A stretch of 64,000 nt of DNA from JALYZC01 sp963725645. Its GTDB lineage: Bacteria; Actinomycetota; Thermoleophilia; Solirubrobacterales; Solirubrobacteraceae. Numbering within the stretch: position 1 is the first letter of the stretch; each line of letters opens with the position of its first letter. This document shows positions 63,520-64,000 of the stretch, in pieces. The DNA lies in the NCBI GenBank assembly GCA_963725645.1, contig CAVRZD010000006.1:434001-498000 (forward strand), read 5' to 3'. The translations under genes and the position numbers were made by a program. The notes under the pieces were generated by a model that worked only from the letters and a program-made list of their open reading frames with translations, ran no database searches and was not told the DNA's origin.

Positions 63520-64000
63520 TCAGCGGCCGCGAGGACGCCGCGCCACCCGGCCGTGCACGCTGACCGTGATGCTCGTCCTGTAGCTCTCGAGGTTGTTGTA
63601 GGCCTCGACGTGGACCGTACGCCTGCCGGCGGTGCGCCACGACCTCGACACCGTCGGGCGCCCGTACGTGTAGCGCTCGTACAGGCCGTTCCCGTCGAGG
63701 TCCCAGCGATAGGCGACGGCTCTGAGGCCCCGCGCGACGAACCGCGCCTCCTGGCCGCGTTTCGGCGTGGTGGTGCTGGCCACGAGACGGAGGCGGCGCG
63801 CGCGGGGGCAGACGGGATGGGCCACAACGTTGCGCAGCGCCAGCGTGGCCGGCTTTGGGGATCCGTCGGCGTGCAGGACGCCGAGGCCGTCCAGCCAGCC
63901 GGCGCCACCCGTATCGCGCACGCGGGACACCAGCATGACGGGCACGTCGCCCATGGCCCTGACGTCGCAGTAGGCCGCCCGCAGCGCCGTCGCCTGCTCG
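63520..64000 (-). CDS. C-terminal part of a secreted protein with PKD-like domain (5' end outside window)
   Basis: Frame open from the window edge, so the gene starts beyond 64000. The first part, AYCDVRAMGDVPVMLVSRVR, DTGGAGWLDGLGVLHADG, SPKPATLALRNVV, resembles the end of a glycoside-hydrolase TIM barrel such as GH5/GH39-type enzymes (tentative). After CPRARRLRLVAS a PKD-like domain follows: ARFVARGLRAVAYRWDLDGN, GLYERYTYGRPTVSRSW, RTVHVEAYNN, ITVSVHGRV. Likely an extracellular polysaccharide-acting protein. It converges on the transpeptidase duplication. Confidence 0.65.
   Translation of the reverse strand, partial: EQATALRAAYCDVRAMGDVPVMLVSRVRDTGGAGWLDGLGVLHADGSPKPATLALRNVVAHPVCPRARRLRLVASTTTPKRGQEARFVARGLRAVAYRWDLDGNGLYERYTYGRPTVSRSWRTAGRRTVHVEAYNNLESYRTSITVSVHGRVARRPRGR

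Overview
The window is a very GC-rich chromosome segment with dense, overlapping genes, many GTG starts and several probably leaderless genes. It carries the actinobacterial order rpoC - rpsL - rpsG - fusA - tuf - S10/spc/alpha operons. Gene content and order point to a high-GC Actinomycetota. Secreted proteins with the Arg-rich GRxRGRRLxxGRYRL type of C-terminal domain suggest class Thermoleophilia (Solirubrobacterales-like). That placement is inference, since no 16S rRNA is present.

Region 1 (1-10006): the end of rpoC, then non-ribosomal genes inserted between rpoC and rpsL. These are a HAD-like protein, a DMT transporter, an alpha/beta hydrolase, ogt, and a four-gene amino-acid catabolic module (omega-aminotransferase, PucR regulator, saccharopine-dehydrogenase-like enzyme, alanine dehydrogenase).

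Region 2 (10025-31340): rpsL-rpsG, fusA-tuf, then the S10-spc-alpha ribosomal clusters with secY, adk, map, rpoA and rplQ. Start/stop overlaps are frequent. infA is missing between map and rpmJ. Several ribosomal proteins carry long low-complexity extensions: L22 and S17 at the N-terminus, L5 and S5 at the C-terminus, and S3 with a Gly/Arg repeat tail. S4, S14 and L36 are all zinc-binding forms.

Region 3 (31345-44297): ordinary housekeeping genes: a DsbA-fold protein, truA, surE, ligA, a PBP4-type carboxypeptidase, a patatin, a HisC-like aminotransferase, a frameshifted long-chain acyl-CoA ligase, a small HTH protein, NIF3, and an ECF sigma factor fused to its own anti-sigma-like zinc finger and membrane anchor.

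Region 4 (44341-about 56000): an accessory region starting at tRNA-Pro(CGG). A perfect 29-bp copy of the tRNA 3' end recurs at 54508, and a 17-bp core recurs at 48840. The first segment holds a decayed DISARM-like pair (C-terminal DrmB plus DrmC), an XRE-type regulator and a divergent operon of two tiny genes with a near-consensus promoter and strong terminator. The second segment, between two 126-bp direct repeats, holds an operon of a membrane-anchored family-5 solute-binding protein and an asymmetric ABC exporter pair. Just outside lies the C-terminal remnant of a type ISP restriction-modification enzyme. No integrase is visible.

Region 5 (56000-64000): decayed and secreted-protein genes: a penicillin acylase with three frameshifts, a frameshifted small gene under a perfect LexA-type box, a duplicated 75-aa gene, a coiled-coil protein, an orphan secreted-protein C-terminus, a beta-helix protein, an L,D-transpeptidase whose 3' end is tandemly duplicated in 202-bp units, and a partial PKD-domain protein. 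The best candidate for something undescribed is the dispersed repeat family with a GGTACC hairpin and GGGGACGGC 9-mers. It flanks the ABC cassette, abuts tRNA-derived att-like sites and sits at the transpeptidase duplication.
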